DNA of 64,000 nt from Hymenobacter volaticus. GTDB lineage: Bacteria; Bacteroidota; Bacteroidia; Cytophagales; Hymenobacteraceae. A program made the position numbers and the translations under genes. Where the stretch lies: NCBI RefSeq assembly GCF_022921055.1, contig NZ_CP095065.1, forward strand, positions 62,001-126,000, written 5' to 3'. The notes beneath the pieces were generated by a model, which ran no database searches, had not been told where the DNA came from, and was given only the letters and a program-made list of their open reading frames with translations. Below are positions 18,199 to 27,213 of this stretch, piece by piece (the first letter of the stretch is position 1; the number at the start of each line of letters is the position of its first letter).

Positions 18199-18627
18199 TA
18201 AGGCCTTAAAAGCAGTTGATTTCCTGGCCAAATCCGGTCTTTGCTGCCGCGGAAAAGGGAGCGTAAGCATGGGCAACCCGGCAGGGTTTTGTAAGGCCGC
18301 ACGTACCGGGGAAATCGACTTCCCCAAACTTCCAGCCGGAGGCCCTCATGGACAGTGGTCGGGTGAGGTAGCGGGCATGTTGCCAATTCCACAGAAATAG
18401 CAAGTACTACATCGTCTGCTTACTGCCGGAGAGTGGCCGCCCGCTAGCCGCGGCTGTGGAATAAAGAGCTAAAGTTAAGAGGGATGATGCTTGCAAAGCA
18501 ATTAGGTACGCAAGCCATAATTTTTTTTCAAGGCAAAAAAAACAACAAACAGTGCGTGGTTTAGCTTGTTAGGGTGAAAATAAACTTCACGAAAAGCGGG
18601 GTGAAAAAAATTAATCTAACCGATGAA
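18199..18627. other. Intergenic region between pyrD and the pyrB leader
   Basis: No confident gene. The right half is AT-rich with poly-A/T runs around 18520-18545 and leads into the pyrB promoter. A short frame on either strand around 18206-18403 was seen but not recognised. Confidence 0.4.
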
Positions 18628-18656
18628 TTGCCAGGCTTAACAATGCCGTAATTTTG
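18628..18656 (+). promoter_or_regulatory. Bacteroidota-type promoter of the pyrBC transcript
   Basis: TAATTTTG at 18649-18656 fits the TAnnTTTG -7 element of Bacteroidota, with TTG at 18628-18630 as a -33 element 18 bases upstream. Transcription would start near 18662 and give a leader of about 370 nucleotides before pyrB. Confidence 0.55.
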
Positions 18657-18804
18657 CAGCATGCTTCAACCAAAAAACTTGTTGATGAAGCGCGAGGCCC
18701 TGCTCGACAGGGAACCGCGAGTGGACCAGAAGGTCTTCGCCGCCATCGGTTTTCCCGATTTTACCGCTGGTATTTCCGTTGTTTTTTCTGGGTGTTGCCC
18801 CGCC

Positions 18805-18833
18805 ACCGTTTCGGATTCCGAAACGGTTTTTTT
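18805..18833 (+). terminator. Intrinsic terminator in the pyrB leader, possible attenuator
   Basis: Perfect stem CCGTTTCGG with CCGAAACGG (a tenth A-T pair possible), a three-base loop and seven T residues. It sits about 145 bases after the predicted transcription start and about 200 bases before the pyrB ATG, with no completed gene in between, which is the layout of transcription attenuation. A competing antiterminator and the sensed ligand were not established. Confidence 0.75.
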
Positions 18834-19031
18834 ATGTCCGTTGCGTTCATTGACGGTGGTTCCGCAGTTGATTGCTGCCTCCCCGGACGCCAACACCCGC
18901 TCCGCCAAAGGTGGCGGCTGCCCCAGCGCCCCGGCCCACCCCGGCCGCCGGTTTCCCCGTCAGCGGGAGGGGCAGATAAGACTTCACTTGTTTGTTTTAG
19001 CTAGTTGACCTCACTTTTTCCCACCTTCGGT

Positions 19032-20000
19032 ATGGCACGTAAAGACCTGCTCGACATCGCATCCCTTCACCGTGAGGAAATCGAGTTCCTGCTCGACCAA
19101 TCCACGTCCTTTAAAAAACTGTTCACCCGCTCGGTGAAGAAAATCCCTGCTCTCGAGGGCAAGTCCGTGCTCATGCTCTTCTACGAGGCGAGCACCCGGA
19201 CGCACTCCTCGTTCGAGGTCGCCGCCAAACGCCTCTCGGCGGAGGTGACGAATTTTGATGTCGACCACTCTTCCATCACCAAGGGCGAATCGGTGCGCGA
19301 GACCATCGAGACGCTCCAAGCCATGCGCACTGACTACATTGTCGTTCGCCACGGTCACTCCGGTTTGCCCGGCATGATTGCCCGCCAAACCACGGCCTCG
19401 GTTATCAATGCCGGCGACGGGGCGCACGAGCACCCCACCCAGGCCCTGCTGGATGCCTTCACCATCAAGGAAAAATTCCCCGACCCGAGGGGCAAAAAAG
19501 TCCTCATCATCGGGGATATTCTCCACTCCCGCGTCGCGCGCTCCACCAGCACCCTGCTGCAAAAGCTGGGCGTCGAGGTCGCTTACCTCGGCCCAGGCTC
19601 GCTGGTGCCCAAGTACGGGCCGGCCACCATCCCGCGCTTCACCGACTATCAAGCGGCCATGGCTTGGACGCCCGATATCGTGTATTTGCTCCGCGTGCAG
19701 ATGGAGCGCCAGGACGTGCAGTTTTTCCCCAACGTCCGGGAATACCACCGGGTCTATGGCATCACCAACTCCCGGCTAGCGGAAATCCGCGACCGGGGCC
19801 TCTACATTATGCACCCCGGCCCCGTGAACCGGGGAGTTGAACTCTGTGACGCCGTCATGGACTACGAGCGCAGCCTGATCACCAACCAGGTCGAAAACGG
19901 CATTTCCATTCGCATGGCCGTGCTCGACTGGCTCACGCCGGGGGGGAATTTCCGCGGCAGGAATCGTATGCCGCGCGGCAGCGAGCCAACTCAACGGTGA
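19032..20000 (+). CDS. pyrB: Aspartate carbamoyltransferase catalytic subunit
   Basis: About 322 residues from ATG 19032. It condenses carbamoyl phosphate and aspartate in pyrimidine synthesis. Signature residues: carbamoyl-phosphate loop YEASTRTHSSFE (STRT), DGAHEHPTQALLDAF, and the C-terminal MHPGPVNRGVEL. The sequence (RKDLLDIASLHREEIEFLL, TNFDVDHSSITKGESVRET) resembles Verrucomicrobiota enzymes rather than the usual Cytophagales PyrB; this is from memory of the families. No pyrI regulatory subunit is visible. A seven-base G-run near 19940-19947 means the last 20 residues may be misread. Followed after about 100 bases by pyrC. Confidence 0.93.
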   Translation: MARKDLLDIASLHREEIEFLLDQSTSFKKLFTRSVKKIPALEGKSVLMLFYEASTRTHSSFEVAAKRLSAEVTNFDVDHSSITKGESVRETIETLQAMRTDYIVVRHGHSGLPGMIARQTTASVINAGDGAHEHPTQALLDAFTIKEKFPDPRGKKVLIIGDILHSRVARSTSTLLQKLGVEVAYLGPGSLVPKYGPATIPRFTDYQAAMAWTPDIVYLLRVQMERQDVQFFPNVREYHRVYGITNSRLAEIRDRGLYIMHPGPVNRGVELCDAVMDYERSLITNQVENGISIRMAVLDWLTPGGNFRGRNRMPRGSEPTQR

Positions 20001-20107
20001 TTACGCCCTAAACGCCGGAAGCGGCAATTGGTGCCGCCCGAGTATTTTTTCCATCAACAGTCCGAATATTCTAATACCCCTTGCCGGTTTACAGCACTCA
20101 TTTCTCC

Positions 20108-21385
20108 ATGCTCTTCCTTCAAAACGCCCGTATCGCCTCTGAAAATTCACCTGTGCTGCTCGAGAGCGATGTTCTGATTGTCGAAGGAATAATTCAAGAC
20201 ATCGGCAGCAACCTAGCTATTCCCAAGGGCGCCCGCGTCATCGATGCGCGCGGCCGCGTTCTTATGCCGGCCATGTTTGATGCCCACGTCCATTTCCGCG
20301 CCCCCGGATTTGAGAACAAGGAAACTATCACGACGGGGAGCGAAGCAGCCATCAATGGCGGTATTACCGGCGTGGTGATGATGCCGAACACCCGCCCGGC
20401 CCTCGACTCGGCAACCTCGGTGGCCACCGTGCTCGACAATGCCAAACGCAAGGCCCGCATTCCGGTGTATACCTCCGGCTGCGTCACCAAGGACCGCCAG
20501 GGCAAGGAACTGGCAGAAATCGAAGGCATGCGCACGCTCGGGGTGAAAATGCTCACCGACGACGGGGATACCACCAGTGACCCGGCGGTGCTGCTGCGGG
20601 CCATGCAGTACGCCACCGAGTTTGGGATGTTTTTCGCCAGCCACTGCGAGGTGCCGGAGTTGGCCGGGCCGCGCGCCCTGAACGAAGGAGTAATGAGTTA
20701 TCGGCTCGGCATCAAGGGCTCGCCGACTTGCGCCGAGGAAATCATCATCGACCGCGACATTCGCCTGGCCCGGGCGGCAGGCGCGCACGTGCATATCCAA
20801 CACGTTTCCAGCAAGCTCGGCATGGAAACCATCCGCTGGTGGAAATCCCGCGGCGATGTGAAGGTAACGGCGGAAGTGGCCCCGCACCATTTGATGTTCA
20901 CCGACGAGCACATCGGCGACTACGACACCAACTATAAGATGAACCCGCCGCTGCGGACGCAGGCCGATTGTGATGCGCTGCTCGAAGGGCTCATCGAAGG
21001 CGTCTTCGACCTTATTGCCACCGACCATGCGCCGCACACGCCGTTTGAAAAGGCCCAGGATTTTGTTACTGCGCCCAACGGCATCACCGGCCTGGATACG
21101 GCCCTGGTGTCGCTCTATCACCACTTCGTCGAGCCTGGCAAATTCGGGTGGGACTTGGTGGTGAAGCGCTATTCGGCGGAGCCCCGCCGCCTGATGGGTT
21201 TGCCGGTACCCACCATCGAAGTCGGCCAACAAGCTGAGTGCGTGTTGTTTGATACCGAAGCGGAAACGACCTTCACCCGGGAATTCATGAAATCCAAATC
21301 CCAGAACACGCCCTTCATCGACCAGACGCTGAAAGGCCGGGTGGACCTGGTGATTCTAGGCCCGGAAATCTTGTTGGAGCGCTAA
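20108..21385 (+). CDS. pyrC: Dihydroorotase
   Basis: About 425 residues from ATG 20108, class I (multifunctional-type) dihydroorotase, which cyclises carbamoyl aspartate. Metal ligands are in FDAHVHFRAPG (HxH). Substrate-binding MMPNTRPALDSA follows; other ligands sit in FFASHCEVPEL and VHIQHVSSKLG, and the catalytic Asp is in IATDHAPHT. The bridging metal-ligand Lys is expected around VKMLTDDGD. The protein is complete and shares the Verrucomicrobiota-like character of PyrB. It is co-oriented with pyrB and closely spaced, so the two form one transcript ended by the hairpin at 21542. Confidence 0.93.
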   Translation: MLFLQNARIASENSPVLLESDVLIVEGIIQDIGSNLAIPKGARVIDARGRVLMPAMFDAHVHFRAPGFENKETITTGSEAAINGGITGVVMMPNTRPALDSATSVATVLDNAKRKARIPVYTSGCVTKDRQGKELAEIEGMRTLGVKMLTDDGDTTSDPAVLLRAMQYATEFGMFFASHCEVPELAGPRALNEGVMSYRLGIKGSPTCAEEIIIDRDIRLARAAGAHVHIQHVSSKLGMETIRWWKSRGDVKVTAEVAPHHLMFTDEHIGDYDTNYKMNPPLRTQADCDALLEGLIEGVFDLIATDHAPHTPFEKAQDFVTAPNGITGLDTALVSLYHHFVEPGKFGWDLVVKRYSAEPRRLMGLPVPTIEVGQQAECVLFDTEAETTFTREFMKSKSQNTPFIDQTLKGRVDLVILGPEILLER

Positions 21386-21541
21386 CCGCGAGTTGAGCGA
21401 GGACCTGTAATCTTCAGAATTTGCCTCGCATTTCAACTACCGCTTGTGTTGCAGTAGTAGCTTTGTGGCCGTGGTAAAGGGCTTCCACCCTAATGCCGGT
21501 TTCACCAGCGGGGCAATGCGCCGTCCAGCCGCGAACAGTCC

Positions 21542-21586
21542 AAACGTGGTTTCGGGCCCGTGACCAAGCCCGAAACCACGTTTTTT
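21542..21586 (+). terminator. Strong intrinsic terminator between pyrC and purE
   Basis: Perfect 16-bp stem (AAACGTGGTTTCGGGC, 21542-21557, with its complement at 21568-21583), ten-base loop, then TTTCG. It ends about 40 bases before the purE start, so it could end pyrBC or act as a purE leader attenuator. Confidence 0.82.
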
Positions 21587-21627
21587 CGATTACCCAGGGA
21601 TGTCCAGCCCCCTTTACTAGACTTACC

Positions 21628-22160
21628 ATGAGTACCCTTCCCTCATCCGACACTCCCGGCCTCAGCACCGCCCCGGGCACGCCCCTGATCGGCGTGGTCA
21701 TGGGCTCCAGCAGCGACTGGGACACCATGCAGCATGCCGTGCAGATTCTCTCGGACTTTGGCGTAACCCACGAAGCGCGGGTGGTGTCGGCCCACCGCAT
21801 GCCCGACGACTTGTTTGCCTACGCCGAACAAGCCGGCCCTCGCGGCTTGCAGGCCATCATTGCCGGCGCGGGGGGGGCCGCCCACCTGCCGGGCATGCTG
21901 GCCGCCAAAACTACGCTGCCCGTGCTGGGGGTGCCAGTAGCCAGTCGTCATTTGCAGGGGTGGACTCGCTGCATAGCATCGTGCAAATGCCCAAGGGGAT
22001 ACCCGTGGCCACGTTTGCGATTGGCACTGCCGGCGCGGCCAATGCCGCGCTGTTCGCCGTCAGCCTGCTAGCCCTGCACAACCCGGACTTAGCGACCAAG
22101 TTACTGGCGTTTCGCGCCGCACAAACTGAAGCCGCTCGCGCTATGACCTTGCCCGTATGA
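21628..22160 (+). CDS. purE: N5-carboxyaminoimidazole ribonucleotide mutase (frameshifted)
   Basis: Class I PurE, about 177 residues after repair. Signature motifs: [24 protein letters not shown] (catalytic His), [13 protein letters not shown] and [20 protein letters not shown]. The frame breaks after the G-run 21957-21960; one added G restores [17 protein letters not shown] and the rest. The enzyme converts N5-CAIR to CAIR in purine synthesis. Sequence character ([20 protein letters not shown], tail [15 protein letters not shown]) resembles Burkholderiales. Its stop overlaps the purK start (ATGA), so the two are translationally coupled. Confidence 0.92.
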
Positions 22161-23407
22161 GCGCCGATAGTCACGTTGCAGCCATGACTCCGATTTTCCC
22201 AGGCAGTGTGGACGCCGCGGGCCAGCGGGCCACCCTAGGCGTGTTGGGGGGCGGCCAGCTGGGTCGAATGTTTGTGCATGCCGCCCAGCGCTTGGGTTAC
22301 TTCACCGCTGTGCTGGAGCCCGACCCGCAAAGCCCGGCCGGGCTGGTGAGTCACCACCACATCCAGACCGGCTACGATGACCCAAGCGGGCTGGCGCAAC
22401 TCTCCCAGCTGTGCCAGGCCATTACCACCGAGTTTGAAAATGTGCCGGCCCAGGCCCTGCAAACGCTGGCGCTGACCCGACCCGTGGCGCCGAGTGCGGC
22501 CGTGGTGGGCATTGCCCAAAACCGCATCGCGGAAAAAGCCCACTTCTCGGCCTGCGCGGACCTGTCGGGGGTGAGTTGCGGGCCCTATGCGGTGATTGAA
22601 ACGCTGACCCAGCTGCGGGCCGTTCAAAACGAGCGGGCTGATTTGCTGCCTGGCATCTTGAAAACCGCGCGTATGGGTTACGACGGCAAAGGCCAAGTCC
22701 GCGTGAAGAACACCGATGATCTGACCGCCGCCTGGGCGGAGTTGGGCAGTGTCGCCTGCGTGCTGGAAAAGATGCTGCCGCTAACCGCCGAGTGTTCGGT
22801 GCTGGTGGCGCGCGGCTGGGACGGACAGGTCGTCAGCTTCGCCCCGCAGCGCAATGTGCACGTCGATGGCATCTTGGCCGTGACCCATGCCTACGAAGGA
22901 AATATGCCGCCCGCCCTGGCAACTAGGGCCCGCGACGCGGCCGTTTCCATCGCGCAGCATCTCGGCTATGTTGGGGTGCTGTGCATCGAGTTTTTTGTGG
23001 TGGCAGACGGCAGCGAGCACGGCGGCCTAGTGGTCAACGAGATGGCTCCGCGCCCGCACAACAGCGGCCACTACACCCTGGACGCTTGTGATGCGTCGCA
23101 GTTTGACCTGCAGGTGCATACCATGGCGGGCTTGCCTTTGCCGCAGCCGCGTCAGCATTCTCCAGCCATCATGCTCAACCTGCTGGGTGACGTGTGGTTT
23201 GGCGCCGATGGTCAACGGCGTGAGCCGGACTGGTACTCCGTGCTGAGTTTGCCGGGAACGCACCTGCACCTATATGGCAAGTTGGACGCGCGCGCGGGCC
23301 GCAAGATGGGTCACCTGACCATCACCGGCCCAGATATCCTCAGTGTTAAAACCGTGGCGCAACGCGCCGCTGGCTTGCTAGGCTTGCCGGGGCTGGACGC
23401 CATCTAG
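22157..23407 (+). CDS. purK: N5-carboxyaminoimidazole ribonucleotide synthase
   Basis: A 416-residue ATP-grasp enzyme that makes N5-CAIR from AIR, bicarbonate and ATP, the step before PurE. Motifs: [12 protein letters not shown] at the N-terminus, TTEFENVP, the ATP-grasp lysine region [12 protein letters not shown], then [13 protein letters not shown] and the metal site [18 protein letters not shown]. The length is slightly above average owing to an N-terminal extension before residue 25. It starts within the purE stop codon. Like PurE it has a Burkholderiales character rather than a Bacteroidota one. Intact, with no frameshift. Confidence 0.94.
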   Translation: MSADSHVAAMTPIFPGSVDAAGQRATLGVLGGGQLGRMFVHAAQRLGYFTAVLEPDPQSPAGLVSHHHIQTGYDDPSGLAQLSQLCQAITTEFENVPAQALQTLALTRPVAPSAAVVGIAQNRIAEKAHFSACADLSGVSCGPYAVIETLTQLRAVQNERADLLPGILKTARMGYDGKGQVRVKNTDDLTAAWAELGSVACVLEKMLPLTAECSVLVARGWDGQVVSFAPQRNVHVDGILAVTHAYEGNMPPALATRARDAAVSIAQHLGYVGVLCIEFFVVADGSEHGGLVVNEMAPRPHNSGHYTLDACDASQFDLQVHTMAGLPLPQPRQHSPAIMLNLLGDVWFGADGQRREPDWYSVLSLPGTHLHLYGKLDARAGRKMGHLTITGPDILSVKTVAQRAAGLLGLPGLDAI

Positions 23408-23553
23408 GTGCCATTGTCTAAACGTGGCCAAGTCAACCTGACGCCGACGGTCTTTTTACTTCTGTCCATCATCTCTAGGCTACCTCAATGAGGCCTTTCC
23501 TACCAAAACGTATCACTTGCACTCAGCGGCGGCGCAAGCTATAACCAGTGCGC

Positions 23554-23581
23554 GGTACCACCGGCAAGTGGGGCCGGTACC
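23554..23581. terminator. Candidate bidirectional terminator between purK and the DinB-like gene
   Basis: Hairpin from GGTACC-A-CCGGC and GCCGG-TACC with a small bulge, placed between two convergent genes. No T-run. Confidence 0.4.
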
Positions 23582-23594
23582 ATCTATTCCTTGA

Positions 23595-24053
23595 TCATTT
23601 CGGCAAGAACGCGGCCATCTGCTCCGGCAGCGGATACGTGCCCTGCAGCCGCCGAATCAGCACAACCTCCCCTAGGTGAAACGAGAGATGCAAGGCCACC
23701 GCTTGCAGGACGAGGGCTTGCTCTACGACTTCTGACCCTTCGCCGCTCAGCTGCTGGGCGTGGTCTTGCAACTCAACCAGTTGGTGCTGGAATTCCGTAA
23801 CAGCGGCTTGTAGCGCCGTTTCACTCGGGGGTACGCGCGCTGTACTCCAACTACGCTTTTCATCGAATGCCTCGGTGAGAACGGTTCCCCGTAGTTGGGC
23901 GAGCTGATGTGTTTGCCAGGCGAGCAAGTGGTGTAAAATCTGCCAAATACTCGCGGGAAATGCCTCTTGCTCCGCGCTGCTGCTGGCCACGGTCAGGTTG
24001 TCGAAGGCCTTGAAGGTATCAAAGGCTTGGGCGAAGTAGCGATTAGTAGCCAT
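23595..24053 (-). CDS. DinB-like four-helix protein
   Basis: About 152 residues from the ATG complementary to 24051-24053. The DinB/YfiT pattern is visible: an early His pair (IWQILHHLLAWQ, about residue 43) and a C-terminal HLSFHLGEVVLIRRLQGTYP with metal-binding His residues, the usual three-His arrangement on a four-helix bundle. Members act as metal-dependent thiol transferases or are uncharacterised stress proteins. It is alone on this strand and convergent with purK. Confidence 0.72.
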   Translation of the reverse strand: MATNRYFAQAFDTFKAFDNLTVASSSAEQEAFPASIWQILHHLLAWQTHQLAQLRGTVLTEAFDEKRSWSTARVPPSETALQAAVTEFQHQLVELQDHAQQLSGEGSEVVEQALVLQAVALHLSFHLGEVVLIRRLQGTYPLPEQMAAFLPK

Positions 24054-24312
24054 GGGCAGCAGCAGGGACATCGGATGTACGGTTCAACTTGTTGGACCCG
24101 CAAGGTCGGGGGTTGCTACGCCCTTTGCGCCCGAGGCAAGATACAAGAGAAGAACCCCGCTTGCGTTTTCTACTCAACGGTGAACATTCCCACAATTTCG
24201 TTTGTGTATATCCACCAGCACGAAGCGGGTGGTGAAACCAAGATCTAGCCCTCAAACTAGACGGGTTATCACGCGTAAGCGCAAACGTGTTTTTCGCTGA
24301 CCATCCTTACCC

Positions 24313-24576
24313 ATGCCAACCGCACATTCTGCTTTCCGGACCCTGCCCTTCCTCACTCAAATCGAGTTGGTCTGGGACGAAGGTCACCATCTTGCCACTC
24401 GCTACGAGGGGTCGGACACCCTAGTCCTCTATCATATGCAGGGCGAGTTCTTCGTGGAAATGTTCTATAATCACGTTGACAATGTGCTGCAAGAGAAGCT
24501 GCGCACCTTTGTGAGCCCAGCTTTCCTAGAACCTTATGCTGCTTCTATCGAGCTAGACGATTTAACCCGGAAATAA
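24313..24576 (+). CDS. Small conserved-looking protein of unknown function
   Basis: An 87-residue protein with normal start and codon use, mixed alpha/beta composition and a run of aromatic residues (ATRYEGSDTLVLYHMQGEFF, then VEMFYNH). It has no signal peptide and no membrane segment. No family recognised. Confidence 0.5.
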   Translation: MPTAHSAFRTLPFLTQIELVWDEGHHLATRYEGSDTLVLYHMQGEFFVEMFYNHVDNVLQEKLRTFVSPAFLEPYAASIELDDLTRK

Positions 24577-24779
24577 CAGGGTACTCTCCTCACTATTGGT
24601 TAATAGTTTCATCAGTTACAACCCAACTTGTTTTGGTAGTGCGTGGCTGTCCCGGGCGGATACAGGGCATGCAGCGTTCACAGTACGAAATACTTGTATT
24701 TGCTCTTAGCCGACTAGGCTCTTCGGCATCTCGTCTCCGCCCAACATTGTACTACTCCCCACTGGGTGCTAAGTAGATC

Positions 24780-25065
24780 CCTAAGTGCTGGACGGCTTCC
24801 TCTAGGGCTTCAACGAGGCCGAGGCCATTTGCCGGCAATACAGCAGCCTGAATTGGCAATTCGGGCAGATGCGCTTTCCCGTACCAGCCCCGCCACCCAC
24901 GACCCCGATATCTTCGTTGAGTTCAAGGACGATATGGAAACAGGTCGGCGGCCGCTACCTAAAATGACTATTTGGGCACGTCCCGGCTCTGCAACGGGTA
25001 TGTTGTGGAGTATACCGAGTACTCAAACCTTTTGGCCACGGCCTGGCTATTTACTACCTTTTTGA
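24780..25065 (+). pseudogene. NTF2-like (SnoaL-type) relic
   Basis: Pieces of a SnoaL-like protein appear in different frames: FNEAEAICRQYSSLNWQFGQ near the start, FVEFKDD, then GRYL, then TSRLCNGYVVEYTEYSN toward the end. The order matches an NTF2-fold protein, but no frame connects them. An intact NTF2-like gene follows at 25132, so this may be a decayed relative. Confidence 0.4.
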
Positions 25066-25131
25066 AGTAAGTGCCTGGCTTTCTTCCTTGGAGCTGCACA
25101 CGATTAACTTTTGCTTTGCTTCGTTCTCAAC

Positions 25132-25608
25132 ATGGCCTCATCCGTAGATATTACCGACATTACCCAAGCCATTACGGCTATCTTCGTCGGCACCGACGAA
25201 CACGACTGGTCGCGCGTGCAAGCCGCCTTTGCCCCGCAGGTTCTTCTAGATTATACGTCTATGGCTGGTGGCGAGCCCGCCAGGCTAACGCCCGAGCAGA
25301 TTGTTACTGCCTGGCAGGCCCTGCTGCCCGGCTTTGAGCACACGCACCACCAGTTAGGCAATTTTGATGTGCGACTGGTCAACGACCGTGAAGCTACTGC
25401 CTTTTGCTACGGCACGGCCACGCACTACTTGCCGCAGCCCACAGGCAGCAACGTCTGGACGGTGGTGGGCACCTACGAGTTCCACTTGGTGCGTGAAGGT
25501 GCGACCTGGCACACGGACAGGCTGAAGTTCAATCTGAAATACCAGGACGGCAATCTGGAGCTGCCGAATCAGGCCGCTGAGCGGGTGATATTGCGCAGTC
25601 GAGGCTAG
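25132..25608 (+). CDS. SnoaL-like (NTF2-fold) protein
   Basis: About 158 residues from ATG 25132. The pattern is that of SnoaL_4-type proteins: an N-terminal helix (ITDITQAITAIFVGTDEHD), DYTSMAGGEPARLTPEQIV, a conserved HTHHQLGNFDVRL strand, and VVGTYEFHLVREGATWHTDR in the C-terminal sheet. The cone-shaped fold usually binds small hydrophobic ligands or acts as a cyclase or isomerase. Active residues cannot be assigned. Preceded by a broken relative. Confidence 0.75.
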   Translation: MASSVDITDITQAITAIFVGTDEHDWSRVQAAFAPQVLLDYTSMAGGEPARLTPEQIVTAWQALLPGFEHTHHQLGNFDVRLVNDREATAFCYGTATHYLPQPTGSNVWTVVGTYEFHLVREGATWHTDRLKFNLKYQDGNLELPNQAAERVILRSRG

Positions 25609-25639
25609 TTGTTATTTCAGGCAGGTCATTGAAATCCAT

Positions 25640-26419
25640 GTATGCCTGAATTTAAGCGTATTTACCACGTTACGAGCCTAGTCAACTACTGCCTGCGCAG
25701 CGGCGTCAATGAGCCTCTACAACTACATTTTGATTTGCGCCGGCTCAAGGACATGGCGGCCCGCGTGCGCGACCGGACCACGGAACTACAAACCTAACAC
25801 CAGCAGCTTCAGTAGGTCAACGAGCAACTGCAACGCACCAACGTGGACCTAGATAACTTCATTTACACAGCCAGCCACGATCTAAGAGCCCCCGTTACCA
25901 ACATCGAAGGCCTGCTCCTGGCCTTGGAGCACGAACTGCCCGCGGCCGGGCGGGTGGGCGACGTCTCGCATATGCTAATGATGATGCAAGAGTCGACCAA
26001 GCGCTTCCAGCGCACCATCCTGCTCCTGACCGATATTTCCCGTCTGCAGCAAGATACCACCAAGCTCCGGAGCAAGTGTTGCTGCCCGCCCTCATTGAAG
26101 CCATCCGCCTCGACTTACTGCCGTTGCTCGACCAAACCCAAGCCCAGCTGGAGGTGCAGGTGCCGACTGGGCTAACCCTGACTTTTTCGGAAAAGAACTT
26201 GCCGAGTGTGGTTTACAACTTACTTAGCAACGCGCTCAAGTATGGCCGCCCCGGTCGCGTGCCCCAAGTGGTCATCCGCGACCAGGCCCAGCCCGACTAC
26301 CACGTGCTCGAAGTGCAGGACAACGGGTTGGGCCTGGACTTGTCGCATGGCCAGGGCAAGCTTTGGTGGACAGCCAGCTTGGTCAGGGCACCACCTTCCA
26401 CGGGTATCTCCGGCGCTGA
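25640..26419 (+). pseudogene. Sensor histidine kinase pseudogene
   Basis: HisKA (IYTASHDLRAPVTNIEGLL, phospho-acceptor His present) and part of HATPase_c (NLLSNALKYG, VQDNGLGLDLSHGQGKL) are recognisable. The kinase is dead: upstream coding carries in-frame TAA and TAG between 25790 and 25815, a frameshift lies near 26070, and an internal deletion joins QGKL directly to the final SQLGQGTTFHGYLRR, removing the second glycine box. These are not simple homopolymer slips. It lies directly before the second BLUF gene on the same strand. Confidence 0.75.
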
Positions 26420-26622
26420 CGACCACTCCAAGTCTGACGGCCATTGCCGAATACAGCCCGAAATAAAATAATAGCTCATCCCCTTACTAAGCGGCCCGCT
26501 TCCTTTATCAGGGCTATTATTACTCCAGCGTCGCCCATAGGGAATCCGTGTTCAACAAAGAAACAGGCGATTTATCACCTTCTGTATCAGACATCTGTAC
26601 CCTGCTGCCGTACAGACAAGAT

Positions 26623-27213
26623 ATGAGTGACTATTCCTTGCCTAATGAGGCAGCTCGCCGCCGTGCGGTAGCTGCCTTCATTCGTTTCACGACGAACACT
26701 ACCCTTGCTCCACCGCGTTATGAACGAGAACTCTTAGCGCGTTACCAGACCGGAGAGCTCACGATTGACGAGGTGTTGGTCTTGCTAGAGACAAGTGTCT
26801 ATCATGTTTTGTACCGTAGCCAGACCAAGCTAGGCCTGGTGCTGCCCGACGTAGAGGCGCTAGTGAACTGGTCACGCCATTACAACCACGAGCACCATCT
26901 CACGGGCCTGCTCTTGTACAGTGACGACCGGTTTGTGCAACTCTTGGAAGGAGAGGAAATAGCAGTGCGCACCCTTTTCGCCCGGATTCAACAGGATGCG
27001 CGCCACACGCAAGTCGTCACGTTAAGCGAAGGCCCCGGCCCGCAGCGGTGGTTTGCCGAGTGGAGCATGGCCTGGGGCCAGATAGATCCGCTCGAACTCG
27101 AGCAGGTGCTGGGCACCGTGGAAACGCATGCACCGGTACCGGAGTCGATCACCGATCCGCACCTGCGAACATTGCTCCACGTATTTCATCAATTCGGCTC
27201 GAAGTTGGATTAG
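26623..27213 (+). CDS. Second BLUF-domain photoreceptor
   Basis: A 196-residue paralogue of the BLUF protein at 4722, alike over its whole length. It shares the N-terminal module (ARRRAVAAFIRFTTNTTL, YERELLARYQTGELTIDEVL) and the BLUF domain: Tyr in HVLYRSQ, Asn in HYNHEHHLTGLLLYS, Gln in RFVQLLEG, and SEGPGPQRWFAEWSM. Start chosen at ATG 26623 by alignment with the first copy. It binds FAD and signals blue light. Its neighbour upstream is a decayed histidine kinase. Confidence 0.93.
   Translation: MSDYSLPNEAARRRAVAAFIRFTTNTTLAPPRYERELLARYQTGELTIDEVLVLLETSVYHVLYRSQTKLGLVLPDVEALVNWSRHYNHEHHLTGLLLYSDDRFVQLLEGEEIAVRTLFARIQQDARHTQVVTLSEGPGPQRWFAEWSMAWGQIDPLELEQVLGTVETHAPVPESITDPHLRTLLHVFHQFGSKLD

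Noticed and set aside
18690..18735. PyrR-binding-loop-like sequence (CCGCGAG) in the pyrB leader
   Set aside because: The flanking stems required by the known PyrR consensus do not form; kept only as an unassigned leader.
18661..19008. 115-codon frame running through the pyrB leader terminator
   Set aside because: Composition is not protein-like and it spans a strong terminator; treated as leader RNA.
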